A stretch of DNA of 64,000 nt from Thermoleophilia bacterium (GCA_025928515.1 JAICJI010000001.1:1-64000); one strand, 5' to 3'; shown: positions 32,547 through 40,519, numbered from the stretch's first letter. Notes: a model not told the origin generated them from the sequence alone. Made by a program: numbers and translations.

Positions 32547-33448
32547 CGAGCCTCCGCCGCTGGATCAGTCCTGCACTTGCAGCCGTCGTGCTGGTCGTCG
32601 TGGTCTGGCGTCTCGGCACCGGGCCGTTCGTCTCCGGCCTCGAAGCGGTCGACGGTCGTGCACTGGCCGCGGCCGCCGGCATCGGATTCGTCACGACCGT
32701 CTGCGGCGCCTGGCGGTGGACGATCGTGGCTCGTGGCGTCGGGCTCCGCCTCACCTTTCCGACTGCCGTCGCCGCGTACTACCGCGCGCTCTTCCTCAAC
32801 CTCACGCTGCCGGCAGGCATCGCCGGCGACGTCCACCGCGGCATCAGGCACGGCCGCGACGCGCACGACGTCGGCCGCGGATTGCGAGCCGTCGTCTGGG
32901 AGCGCGCCGCCGGCCAGGTCGTGCAGGTCGTGCTGACGATTGCCGTCCTTTCCGTCTTGCCTTCACCTGTGCGGTCGTCCATGCCGTACGTCGCCGTCGC
33001 GGTGATCGCCGCCGGCGCCGGGCTCGTCCTGGCGGGACGACGGTTTCCCAGGGTTACAGCCGAGGTTCGAGGCGGAGTGTTGCGCCGGAACGCGTTGCCG
33101 CCGATCGTGGTGGCGACGACCGTGGCCGTGCTCGGCTACGCGGCCATGTTCGTGGTCGCCGCGAGAACTGCCGGAGTCGACGCCTCGATCGTGCGCCTCC
33201 TGCCGCTCTCCTTTCTCGCGATCCTGGCGATGGTGCTGCCGAGCATCGCGGGTTGGGGGCCACGGGAGGGGGCGACCGCGTGGGTGTTCTCGGCGGCCGG
33301 CCTCGGCGCGAATGCAGGCGCAGCGACCGCCGTTGCCTACGGGGTCATGATGCTCTTCGCCTTCCTGCCCGGCGCGATCGTGCTCGTCGCCGGCTGGCTC
33401 CCCCACGGCGCGGCCGTCTTCGGGCCGGAAGGGGCGACGGATGGGTGA
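32543..33448 (+). CDS. YbhN/flippase-like membrane protein (LPG synthase TM family)
   Basis: A 301-residue integral membrane protein with about seven or eight helices, e.g. SPALAAVVLVVVVWRLG, a long IGFVTTVCGAWRWTIVARG region, FLNLTLPAGIAGDVHRGIRHG and LSFLAILAMVLPSIAGWGPREGA. It matches the lysylphosphatidylglycerol synthase TM/flippase-like family, whose members are thought to move lipid-linked molecules across the membrane. In this operon it implies that a lipid-linked glycosylated product is exported. GTGA overlap at the start, 8-nt overlap at the end. Confidence 0.82.
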   Translation: MTSLRRWISPALAAVVLVVVVWRLGTGPFVSGLEAVDGRALAAAAGIGFVTTVCGAWRWTIVARGVGLRLTFPTAVAAYYRALFLNLTLPAGIAGDVHRGIRHGRDAHDVGRGLRAVVWERAAGQVVQVVLTIAVLSVLPSPVRSSMPYVAVAVIAAGAGLVLAGRRFPRVTAEVRGGVLRRNALPPIVVATTVAVLGYAAMFVVAARTAGVDASIVRLLPLSFLAILAMVLPSIAGWGPREGATAWVFSAAGLGANAGAATAVAYGVMMLFAFLPGAIVLVAGWLPHGAAVFGPEGATDG

Positions 33449-34130
33449 GCGCCCGTACACGCTGCTCTCGTGCTGCGTGTCGATCGACGGCTACATCGGC
33501 AGCGCGGCCTCCCGCCTGCTCCTGTCGAACGACGCCGACTTCGACCGTGTCGACGCCGTCCGCGCCTCGTGCGACGCGATCCTCGTCGGGGCGGAGACGG
33601 TTCGGGTCGACAACCCGCGTCTCCTCGTGCGGTCTCGGACGCGCCGCGAGGAGCGCTCCGCCCGCGGGCAGCCTGCGTCGCCGATCAAGGTCACCGTCAC
33701 CCGGCGGGCCAAGCTCGACGCACACGCCGACTTCTTCCGTGCCGGGGACGCCGAGAAGCTCGTCTACTGCGCGACCCCGCGCGTCGAAGTCGCGCGCGAG
33801 CGGCTGGGGCCGGTGGCGACCGTCGTCGACGGCGGCGACAGCGTGGAGATGGGCACGCTCAGCAGCGACCTCGCCGGCCGCGGCGTCGAGCGGCTCATGG
33901 TCGAGGGCGGCGCGACGATCCACACGCAGTTCCTGACCGACGATCTCGTCGACGAGCTGCAGCTGACCGTCGCCCCGGTCTTCGTCGGCGACTCCGGAGC
34001 TCCGAGGTTCGTGCGCGACGGCGTCTTCCCCTGGAACCCGGGCCGGCGCGCGGAGCTCGTCGACGTCCGGCAGCTCGGCGACGTCGTCCTGCTGCGATAT
34101 GCGTTGTCGTCCCGGTTCGAGGACGCATGA
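33441..34130 (+). CDS. RibD C-terminal-type (dihydrofolate reductase fold) reductase
   Basis: A 229-residue stand-alone reductase domain of the RibD/RibG C-terminal family: SCCVSIDGYIG, DAILVGAETVRVDNP, RLMVEGGATIHTQFLTDDLVDELQLTVAPVFVG. In riboflavin synthesis this domain reduces the ribose of an aminopyrimidine phosphate to ribityl with NADPH. The deaminase domain of full RibD is absent. Encoded directly before a GTP cyclohydrolase II whose product, after deamination, would be the expected type of substrate. ATGA overlap with the next gene. Confidence 0.86.
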   Translation: MGERPYTLLSCCVSIDGYIGSAASRLLLSNDADFDRVDAVRASCDAILVGAETVRVDNPRLLVRSRTRREERSARGQPASPIKVTVTRRAKLDAHADFFRAGDAEKLVYCATPRVEVARERLGPVATVVDGGDSVEMGTLSSDLAGRGVERLMVEGGATIHTQFLTDDLVDELQLTVAPVFVGDSGAPRFVRDGVFPWNPGRRAELVDVRQLGDVVLLRYALSSRFEDA

Positions 34131-34807
34131 CCTTGCGCCTTCCAGCCGCCACGATCCGCACCCAGGTCGAGCTGCCGCTGCGGTTCGCCGACGGCTACGA
34201 GACGGAGGCCCGGGTGTTCAGCTTCGACGGGCTTGTCGACGGCCGGGAGCACCTCGCCTTCGCGCTCGGCGATCGCACCGCGCCCGTCCCCGCAGACGAG
34301 CGTCACGTGCCCTTGATCCGCCCTCACAGCGAGTGCCTCACCGGAGACGTGTTCGGCAGCCGGCGCTGCGACTGCGGCCCGCAGCTGCGCGAGGCGGTCG
34401 AGCGCATCGCCGACGTCGGAGGGTACCTGCTCTATCTGCGGCAGGAGGGTCGCGGCATCGGTCTGTACTCCAAGCTCGAGGCGTACGCGTTGCAGGACGA
34501 CGGGGCCGACACCTACGAGGCGAACCTCGCCCTCGGCCACGAGGAGGACGAGCGCAGCTACCTGGCCGCCGCACAGATGCTGCACGCGCTCGGCGCAACC
34601 ACGGTCGCCCTCCTCACCAACAACCCCGACAAGGCGCTGCAGCTCCGCTCGTGCGGCGTGACGGTCGTCGAGCAGGTGCCGACGGGCGTCTACGTCTCCG
34701 ACGCGAACCAGCGCTACCTCGAGGCGAAAGCCCTCCGCGGCCGGCACACGCTCGACCTCCCGAACGTGCTCGCGCCGAGCTCGAGCGTCAGTGGTCGAAC
34801 GCGTTGA
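34127..34807 (+). CDS. ribA: GTP cyclohydrolase II
   Basis: A 226-residue stand-alone GTP cyclohydrolase II. Zinc ligands are C70, C81 and C83 in HSECLTGDVFGSRRCDCG; the GTP-binding RQEGRGIGLYSKLEAYALQD and the LLTNNPDKALQLRSCGV loop are intact. Tyr120 in LEAYALQD corresponds to the residue (Tyr105 in E. coli) needed for full conversion of GTP to the diaminopyrimidine with release of formate. No ribB domain is fused, and no ribE or ribH is nearby, so this copy probably serves the local operon, not riboflavin supply. Its stop overlaps the convergent fusion gene by 20 bp. Confidence 0.92.
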   Translation: MTLRLPAATIRTQVELPLRFADGYETEARVFSFDGLVDGREHLAFALGDRTAPVPADERHVPLIRPHSECLTGDVFGSRRCDCGPQLREAVERIADVGGYLLYLRQEGRGIGLYSKLEAYALQDDGADTYEANLALGHEEDERSYLAAAQMLHALGATTVALLTNNPDKALQLRSCGVTVVEQVPTGVYVSDANQRYLEAKALRGRHTLDLPNVLAPSSSVSGRTR

Positions 34808-37139
34808 GGAACTGATTCCGGAAGGCGCTCATAAGCCAGACCGGCGCGTCCGGGCTCGGCAGCATCCCGTCCGTCCAACCCCAGCCCGACAACCTGCGGA
34901 TCACCTTCGGGTCGTGGGCGATGATCGTGGTCGGGACCTCGTGATTCGCCTGCGAGATCACCCTCGAGGGCTGGTGGTCGCCCAGGACGATGAGGACGGT
35001 GTTCTTGTTCCCGTAGCGCTCGACGAACGAGTACAGGGCACGTAGCGCGTACTGGATCGACGTCGCGTAGCCCTGCTGTGTGTCGGTCAGCCCGGTGCGG
35101 TCGATGGGGATGCGGTCGAAGATCGAGCCGTCGCCGAGCCGCCGCCAGGAGATCAACTGTGGAATGCGCGTCCACGGCTCGTGGCTCGAGGTGAGGTCGA
35201 TCTCGGAGAAGACGGGACGGCGATGGGGCTTTGCCAGCGCGCGCTTCTGCAGGGCCTGGAGCGCCCACTGGTCGGGCATCGGGGAGAAGCTGAACTTCGG
35301 GCCGCGGTAGCCGAGGTTGTCGCGATCCAGGATCGTCCCGTAGTGGTAGAAGGAGTGCCCCTCGGGCCAGCTGCCGTGGGTCGCCGGAACGTCGGCAACC
35401 GTCCTCCAGCCCGCGCGCCGAAACGCGGAGGTGAGCGTGAGCCGCTTGCTGTCGACGAGCTGCGAGTAGCGCCCGGGGCTGTCGACCCAGACCCCCGACT
35501 GCAGCGTGGAGTGAGCGAGCCAGCTGCCTCCACCGAACGTCGACGACGTGAGCCAGCCGCTGCGGGCCGAGAAGCCGTCGGCCTGCAGCTGGTCGTTTCC
35601 GGCGTTCACGACGTCGTCGACGCCCGGGGAGAACGACGTTCCCTGGACGGCCATCTGCCCGTAGCTCTCGACGAACACGAGCAGCACGTCCTTGCCGCGC
35701 AGGCCCTTCAGGAGCCGGTTCGAGGGCGTGTCGCGGAACGGGTCCTTGCGGCCGATCAGAGCCCGGAACCGCGCCTCCGAGCGAAAGTCCGCCTGCACGG
35801 CCCGGACCTCGTCGACGGCGAAGTTGGCCGCGCTCGTGGATGCGACGGCGGCACCCGAGACCTGAGCACCGAATGCCCAGCAGAGCACCCAGGCGGCCGA
35901 GAGCGCGGCCACCACCGCGAGCGACTGCGTGCGATGACGCGCGGCCACTCGCGTCACGCGGCCGAGGGCAAGCGCAGGCATGACGAGCGCGGCTACGCCG
36001 AGCACCGCGGCCGCGGCCACCGCCAGGTCGGCGTCCCTGTTCCCGAACGTGTCGCGCACCGTCCCCACGCCGACCGAGAGATACGACCAGTCCTCGACCG
36101 GGTTGAACTGCCGGTCGAAGAAGACGAAGAAGCCGAGGTCGAAGAGCTTCGCGACCACCAGCAAGCCCACCAACGGCCCGAGCAGCCACGGGACGAAACG
36201 CCCCGCACGAGCGGGCAGCACCACCACGAGGATCACGAGAACGAGCCCTTCGAGCGGGACGCGCACGAAGGAGCCGGCTGTGAGCTGCCACGGACGGATC
36301 GGAGCCACGAGCGCGGCCCAGACGACGAGCAGGCCGACGATCGTCAGCGCGGACGTCACCGCCGGGTGTCGGCGGCGCACCGCTGCGACGCGAGCGGGGG
36401 CCGCGGCACGGCGGCGCCAGAGCCACAAGACGTCGTGGCCGAACGACTCGGCGAGCAGGGCCAACGCGACTGCCAGGAGCACCGTGGATACGCCCGTCGA
36501 CACGACGCCGGCGGCCGCGATCGCCAAGGCGACTCCCTGCGCTGCCGTCACCGTCTTGCGCCAGTCGCGCCGCGGCAACTGCGCCTGCAGCCAGTGGAAC
36601 CGCCAGCCCGCCGCCAGGAACAGATAGCGCGCAGCCCCGATCAGCAACACCCAGGCGCCGACGGTCGGGGCGACGTCGATGCTGAGCACGAGAATGAGGA
36701 AGGCGTCGACCTCGCCGTCCAGCTTCGCGCCGAGCGCCGACTCCGTTGCGGTTCGCCGCGCGACCCAACCGTCGACGAAGTCGAGCGCGAGCGCGACGGA
36801 CGAAAGCGTGGCGAGCGTGGCCACCGCGACGTCTCGCTCGAACGACGCCGCGGTCAGCGCGGCGACCCCGATCGCGAGCGACGCACGGGCGAGCGTCACC
36901 CAACCGGCCGGCCCGAGCCGCGCCGTCCGGTCGCGCCGGAGCGCATGCGCGAGCGCGAAGTCCAGCGTCAGGGAACAAGCGATGCCGACGACCCAGCCCG
37001 CACCCCCGATCCCGACCGTGTCCGCGAGTGCAGCGAGGAGCAGGAGCTGGCCGACGAGCCCGGCGAGCGGCCCGAGCTGCTGCCTCTGGTCGGCGAGGGG
37101 GCGGCGACCCACCCGCAATGTTGCTCCCCGCTCGAGCAT
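34788..37139 (-). CDS. CDP-alcohol phosphatidyltransferase fused to an alkaline-phosphatase/sulfatase-like domain
   Basis: A 783-residue membrane protein (793 if ATG 37169 is used). The N-terminal part has the full CDP-alcohol phosphotransferase signature spread over DFVDGWVARR, an eight-residue spacer, G, and KLDGEVD; several membrane helices follow (LVILVVVLPARAGRFVPWLLG and others). The C-terminal half is an extracytoplasmic LtaS/sulfatase-like domain with KDVLLVFVESYGQM, SEIDLTSSHEPW and TVLIVLGDHQPSRV, resembling the metal site Asp/His pattern. It could build and then modify a phospholipid-like headgroup outside the membrane. Convergent with ribA; conserved proximity to the pterin-like operon suggests one pathway. 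Confidence 0.82.
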   Translation of the reverse strand: MLERGATLRVGRRPLADQRQQLGPLAGLVGQLLLLAALADTVGIGGAGWVVGIACSLTLDFALAHALRRDRTARLGPAGWVTLARASLAIGVAALTAASFERDVAVATLATLSSVALALDFVDGWVARRTATESALGAKLDGEVDAFLILVLSIDVAPTVGAWVLLIGAARYLFLAAGWRFHWLQAQLPRRDWRKTVTAAQGVALAIAAAGVVSTGVSTVLLAVALALLAESFGHDVLWLWRRRAAAPARVAAVRRRHPAVTSALTIVGLLVVWAALVAPIRPWQLTAGSFVRVPLEGLVLVILVVVLPARAGRFVPWLLGPLVGLLVVAKLFDLGFFVFFDRQFNPVEDWSYLSVGVGTVRDTFGNRDADLAVAAAAVLGVAALVMPALALGRVTRVAARHRTQSLAVVAALSAAWVLCWAFGAQVSGAAVASTSAANFAVDEVRAVQADFRSEARFRALIGRKDPFRDTPSNRLLKGLRGKDVLLVFVESYGQMAVQGTSFSPGVDDVVNAGNDQLQADGFSARSGWLTSSTFGGGSWLAHSTLQSGVWVDSPGRYSQLVDSKRLTLTSAFRRAGWRTVADVPATHGSWPEGHSFYHYGTILDRDNLGYRGPKFSFSPMPDQWALQALQKRALAKPHRRPVFSEIDLTSSHEPWTRIPQLISWRRLGDGSIFDRIPIDRTGLTDTQQGYATSIQYALRALYSFVERYGNKNTVLIVLGDHQPSRVISQANHEVPTTIIAHDPKVIRRLSGWGWTDGMLPSPDAPVWLMSAFRNQFLNAFDH

Positions 37140-37146
37140 CCGCACG

Positions 37147-37156
37147 GCACTACGGT
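37147..37156. promoter_or_regulatory. Possible back-to-back -10 boxes of the fusion gene and the 37187 methyltransferase
   Basis: GCACTACGGT: rightward TACGGT is followed after 7 nt by an A at 37164; leftward TAGTGC lies 7 nt before ATG 37139. The shared central TA repeats the arrangement at 652-661 and 17170-17193, but the leftward box lacks the final T, so this is weaker. Confidence 0.3.
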
Positions 37157-37186
37157 GCGCCCTATGCATCGGTTTCCGGCGAAGCC

Positions 37187-37951
37187 ATGAGGCAGGACGA
37201 GCGTGGCCCGTTCGTCGAGGCTCTGCGGCCGGCACGCGAGCAAGCCTACGGCCCCGGCGAGTTCGTCGAACAGGAGAGTCTCATGCGCGCGTCGGAGATC
37301 CGCGGCCTCGCCGAGCGGGCGCGCGTCGGAACCGGCGTCTCGGTGCTCGACCTCTGCTGCGGCATCGCCGGCCCCGGCCGTTTCCTCGCGCGAGAGCTCG
37401 GTTGCGACTACGTCGGCGTCGACGCGAGCGCGAGTGCCGTGGAGATCGCACGCGAGCGTGCGGGGGGCTCGCTCTGCCGCTTCGTGGTCGCCGAGATTCC
37501 GCCGCTACCGCCCGGCCGGTTCGAGGTGGTGCTGCTCCTCGAGACGATGCTCGCGTTCCGCGACAAGGAGACGCTGCTACACGGGATCGCCGGCGTGCTC
37601 CCTACGGGTGGTCGTTTCGCGTTCACGCTCGAGGAGGGGCAGCCGCTGACGCAGCAGGAGCGAGCGTCCATGCCCGACGCCGACACGGTCTGGCTCACGC
37701 CGCTCGACGAGATGCACGCTCTCCTGGCCCGGGCCGGCTTCGCCGTGCGCTGGGAGGAGGACTGCAGCGAGCCCCATTGCGCCGTGGCCGAGTCCCTGGC
37801 GAGCGCCTACACCGCCGACGCCGACTCCATTGCGTCCCGGATCGGCAGCCGAGCGCTGGACGAGCTACTCGCGGCTCATCAGCTGTGGGTCGAGTGGCTC
37901 GCGACGGGCCGCGTCCGCAAGTTTGCGGTCGTCGCCGGGCGGCAGGGGTGA
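37187..37951 (+). CDS. SAM-dependent methyltransferase
   Basis: A 254-residue class I methyltransferase: motif I VLDLCCGIAGPGRFLAREL, motif II VGVDASASAVEIARERA, then FEVVLLLETMLAFRDKETLL and GGRFAFTLEEGQPL. The N-terminus (GPFVEALRPAREQAYGPGEFVEQESLM) suggests a small-molecule substrate, as in sarcosine or terpene-type methyltransferases. It is divergent from the phosphatidyltransferase fusion. An eight-codon leaderless frame at 37164-37190 ends in an ATGA overlap with its ATG. It may belong to the pathway encoded at 29348-34807. Confidence 0.8.
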   Translation: MRQDERGPFVEALRPAREQAYGPGEFVEQESLMRASEIRGLAERARVGTGVSVLDLCCGIAGPGRFLARELGCDYVGVDASASAVEIARERAGGSLCRFVVAEIPPLPPGRFEVVLLLETMLAFRDKETLLHGIAGVLPTGGRFAFTLEEGQPLTQQERASMPDADTVWLTPLDEMHALLARAGFAVRWEEDCSEPHCAVAESLASAYTADADSIASRIGSRALDELLAAHQLWVEWLATGRVRKFAVVAGRQG

Positions 37952-37953
37952 CC

Positions 37954-37980
37954 GAGGGCCGCGCGAGCTGCGCGGCCCTC
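37954..37980. terminator. Bidirectional hairpin terminator between convergent genes
   Basis: GAGGGCCGCGC (37954-37964), a 5-nt loop, and the exact complement (37970-37980). It sits between the stops of convergent genes at 37951 and 37992. There is no T-run, as is common for actinobacterial terminators. Confidence 0.6.
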
Positions 37981-37991
37981 GACGATCGAGC

Positions 37992-38453
37992 TCAGTGGTG
38001 TCCGCCGGGATCGCGGCCGTTGTCGTCGCCGATGTCATGGCTAGGGGCGGCGCCGGTCACCGCGCCGGCGGACTTCGGGGCGGCAGTCGCGGCGCGGCAC
38101 GTCTCCCCGGAGCGGGTCGCCGTCGCGGTGATGCGGGCGTGCGGCCGTGACGCGATCAGGCGGCGCAGGTCGAACGAGCCGCTCGGAGCGTGCGTCCTGA
38201 CGGTGAGGGATGCCACGAGGACGCCGTTGCGGCGTAGCGTGACGTGCCATGGAACTCCGTTCCGGTTCTCGTCGACCTGGAACTCGACCTCGATGCCGCG
38301 GTCCTCGCGGCTCAGGTCGAGTTTGCTCGTCGACTGCTGCGTGCAGGCACCGCGGACGATGCGATGGCTGGTTCCCTTCGCGGACGCGGCCTGAACCGCT
38401 ACGAGCGAAATCGCGAAAAAGGCGAGTGTGAGTGGGATGAGCAAGCGGCGCAT
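37992..38453 (-). CDS. Secreted protein A, paralogue of the 40520 gene product
   Basis: A 153-residue exported protein with a signal peptide (RRLLIPLTLAFFAISLVAVQAASA). The mature part reads R-I-V-R-GAC, SKLDLSRED, GIEVEFQVD, NGVPWHV, then FDLRRLI and a final Cys in SGETCRAAT. It aligns along its length with the 40520 product (R-V-A-GAC, GAIEVRFGL, GHGVWRI, VELRRNL, LGCRAS), including both Cys, so a small beta-sandwich with one disulfide is likely. A GAAAGGA ribosome site precedes ATG 38453. The C-terminus adds a His/Gly/Asp-rich tail absent from its paralogue. Transcribed away from the histidine kinase gene. Confidence 0.72.
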   Translation of the reverse strand: MRRLLIPLTLAFFAISLVAVQAASAKGTSHRIVRGACTQQSTSKLDLSREDRGIEVEFQVDENRNGVPWHVTLRRNGVLVASLTVRTHAPSGSFDLRRLIASRPHARITATATRSGETCRAATAAPKSAGAVTGAAPSHDIGDDNGRDPGGHH

Positions 38454-38489
38454 ATTGGTGATCCTTTCGTCGATCATCGGAGTAAGGCC

Positions 38490-38519
38490 AGCCTCGCGAT
38501 CGGCCGGTCCGAGCCGCAA
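38490..38519 (-). promoter_or_regulatory. Promoter of secreted protein A
   Basis: On the minus strand TTGCGG (38519-38514), an 18-bp spacer and GAGGCT (38495-38490). The -35 element forms the end of the 22-bp operator, the same register as at the paralogous gene. Confidence 0.45.
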
Positions 38520-38538
38520 TGAGACATTGGTCGGAGTC
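38517..38538. promoter_or_regulatory. 22-bp operator, copy 1
   Basis: Contains the dyad CAATG-n3-CATTG followed by GGTCGGAGTC. Twenty of 22 positions match the inverted copy at 40465-40486. It overlaps the -35 element of secreted gene A and lies 21 bp before the kinase start. A binding site for the neighbouring NarL-type response regulator is the simplest interpretation. Confidence 0.65.
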
Positions 38539-38559
38539 GCCGGGCCGACCGCCCGCTCG

Positions 38560-39834
38560 GTGATCGTCCGCTTCGCCACCGGCACGCTCATGGCGATCGT
38601 CGTTGCCGTGGTCGGCGGCTACTTCGTTCTGCGGTCGGTCGCGATCGACGAGGCGAAGCAGCAGACGCGCGTGCGTGTGAAGGAAGAGGCGAAGCTCGTC
38701 GGCGCGACGGTGACCGACGCGCTCCTGCGGGGAAGCGGGAAGGCGCAAGAGGCCGTCGACAACGCGGTCGTCGGTCGCGTGCTGACCAACTCGATCGTGC
38801 GCGTGAAGATCTGGTCGTCTGCGGGCCGCGTCCTCTACTCCGACGAGCACGCCGAGATCGGCGGCCACTATGCGCTGGACCGCGGACAGCTGCACTTGTT
38901 GCGGCACGGCGGCGCGGAGGTCGAGGTGTCCGATCTCAGTCGGCCCGAAAACCGGCTCGACCGCCAGCAAGGCCGGCTGCTCGAGGCGTACACGAGGATC
39001 CGCACGCCCTCCGGCACGCCGCTGTTGTTCGAGATCTACCAGCGCTTCGGTTCGGTCACGGACCAGGCGCGCAGTCTGCTCGGGAAGCTCGCGCCGCCGA
39101 TTCTCGGCGCGATCGGCCTCATCCTGCTCGTCCAGGTGCCGCTCTTCTGGTCGCTCATGCGCCGGCTGCAACTGGGCTACGAGCAGCGGGAGGGCCTGCT
39201 CGCGAATGCCGTCACGTCGTCACGGCGGGAGCGTCGACGGGTTGCGGCGTACCTCCACGACGGGCCCGTTCAGGACCTGGCGGGCTTGGCGTTCTCGCTG
39301 GCTCCGGTGGCCGACGACGCGGAAACACGCGGAGCGGACCGCGAGGCTGCGGTCGTCCGGACGGTGATCGACCGCCTGCGCGGGACCGTTCGTGACCTGC
39401 GCGCGCTGCTCGTCGACCTCCACCCGCCGACGCTTGCGACCGCGGGTCTCGAGGCGGCGCTCGGCGATCTCGTCAGCCCGTTCCCCGCCCGCGGCACGAA
39501 GGTCGAGCTGCGCGTCGACGGCGGCGACCTCCTCGGCCTCGACACGCAGGCGCTCGTCTACCGCGTCGCCCAGGAGGCCGTCCGCAACGTGCTCGCCTAC
39601 GCCGAGGCGAGCAACGTCTCGGTCGAGGTCGGAGTCGCGGATTCCACCGCGCACCTGCTCGTCGCCGACGACGGGCGTGGCTTCGGGCCCGAGACGCGGG
39701 AGCGCCGTCGCGCAGAGGGACATCTCGGCCTGTCGCTCGTCGAAGAGCTTGCCCAGCAGGCGGGCGGGAGCCTCACCATCGACTCGCGCGAAGGCGCCGG
39801 GACTCGCGTGCGCCTGGAGGTGCCGATCCGATGA
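38560..39834 (+). CDS. Sensor histidine kinase, NarL/DesK-type (HisKA_3)
   Basis: A 424-residue membrane sensor: helix 1 at about residues 8-25, an extracytoplasmic domain of roughly 150 residues (containing VKIWSSAGRVLYSDEHAEIGG, a Cache/PAS-like pattern), helix 2 at about 176-198 (PPILGAIGLILLVQVPLFW), then HisKA_3 with the phosphorylated His near 232 in YLHDGPVQDLAGLA, and the ATPase domain with AVRNVLAYAEASN and DDGRGFGPE (about residue 369). The GTG at 38560 is chosen because earlier in-frame starts fall inside the operator. It overlaps the regulator gene (ATGA). The outer domain probably senses an envelope signal. Confidence 0.88.
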   Translation: MIVRFATGTLMAIVVAVVGGYFVLRSVAIDEAKQQTRVRVKEEAKLVGATVTDALLRGSGKAQEAVDNAVVGRVLTNSIVRVKIWSSAGRVLYSDEHAEIGGHYALDRGQLHLLRHGGAEVEVSDLSRPENRLDRQQGRLLEAYTRIRTPSGTPLLFEIYQRFGSVTDQARSLLGKLAPPILGAIGLILLVQVPLFWSLMRRLQLGYEQREGLLANAVTSSRRERRRVAAYLHDGPVQDLAGLAFSLAPVADDAETRGADREAAVVRTVIDRLRGTVRDLRALLVDLHPPTLATAGLEAALGDLVSPFPARGTKVELRVDGGDLLGLDTQALVYRVAQEAVRNVLAYAEASNVSVEVGVADSTAHLLVADDGRGFGPETRERRRAEGHLGLSLVEELAQQAGGSLTIDSREGAGTRVRLEVPIR

Positions 39835-40466
39835 TCCGCGTCCTCATCGCCGACGATCACGGCATCGTGCGCGACGGCCTCGCCGGCGTCATCGCAGCCC
39901 AGACGGATCTCGAGGTGGTCGGCTCGGTCGAGAACGGCGCGGAAGCCGTCGAGTCGTGCCGCAGCCTCGCCCCCGACGTCGTGCTGATGGATCTCGAGAT
40001 GCCGGTGCTCGACGGGATCGAGGCCACTCGCGTCATCCGGGAGGAGCACCCGGAGACCGCGGTGCTCGTCCTCACGTCGTTCTCGGACGCGCGCCGCATC
40101 ACGGCGGCGCTCGGCGTAGGCGCGGCCGGTTATCTGCTCAAGGACGCGTCCGCGGATGACGTGATCCGTGGCCTCCGGGCCGCCGCGGAGGGCGGAGCGC
40201 CGCTCGATCCAAAGGCTGCACGTCTCCTGCTCGAGGCACGGGATGCCCCGGACCCGCTCGAGGGGATCTCACCGCGGGAACGCGAGGTGTTCGCGCTGCT
40301 GCTCGACGGGCTCCCGAACAAGCTGATCGCCCACCGCCTCGGCATCAGCGAGAAGACGGTGAAGACGCACCTGACGAACATCTTCCGCGAGATCGGCGTG
40401 GCCGACCGGCTGCAGGCCGTGCTCTGGGCCGAGCGCCAGGGGCTCCGTTCCGACCTCTCCAGCTGA
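39831..40466 (+). CDS. NarL/FixJ-family response regulator
   Basis: A 211-residue regulator. The receiver domain (residues 1-120) has the acidic pair in IADDHG, the phosphoacceptor Asp in VVLMDLEMPVLDG, the Thr in LVLTSFSD and the Lys in YLLKDAS. The C-terminal LuxR-type helix-turn-helix is SPREREVFALLLDGLPNKLIAHRLGISEKTVKTHLTNI. It is co-translated with the kinase. The operators on both sides of the kinase-regulator pair are its likely targets, so it would control the two secreted proteins and perhaps itself. Confidence 0.92.
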   Translation: MIRVLIADDHGIVRDGLAGVIAAQTDLEVVGSVENGAEAVESCRSLAPDVVLMDLEMPVLDGIEATRVIREEHPETAVLVLTSFSDARRITAALGVGAAGYLLKDASADDVIRGLRAAAEGGAPLDPKAARLLLEARDAPDPLEGISPREREVFALLLDGLPNKLIAHRLGISEKTVKTHLTNIFREIGVADRLQAVLWAERQGLRSDLSS

Positions 40467-40486
40467 CTCGGACCAATGTCCCATTG
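40465..40486. promoter_or_regulatory. 22-bp operator, copy 2 (inverted relative to copy 1)
   Basis: Reads GACTCGGACC followed by the dyad CAATG-n3-CATTG. Compared with the reverse complement of 38517-38538 only two positions differ. It begins at the stop of the response regulator gene and ends in the -35 element of secreted gene B. Confidence 0.65.
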
Positions 40487-40512
40487 CGCGGCCATGAGGC
40501 GGCCCGCACACT
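40484..40512 (+). promoter_or_regulatory. Promoter of secreted protein B
   Basis: TTGCGC (40484-40489), a 17-bp spacer and CACACT (40507-40512), then 7 nt to the GTG at 40520, so the message should be leaderless or nearly so. The -35 hexamer overlaps the operator by three bases. Confidence 0.5.
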
Positions 40513-40519
40513 GGGAAGC

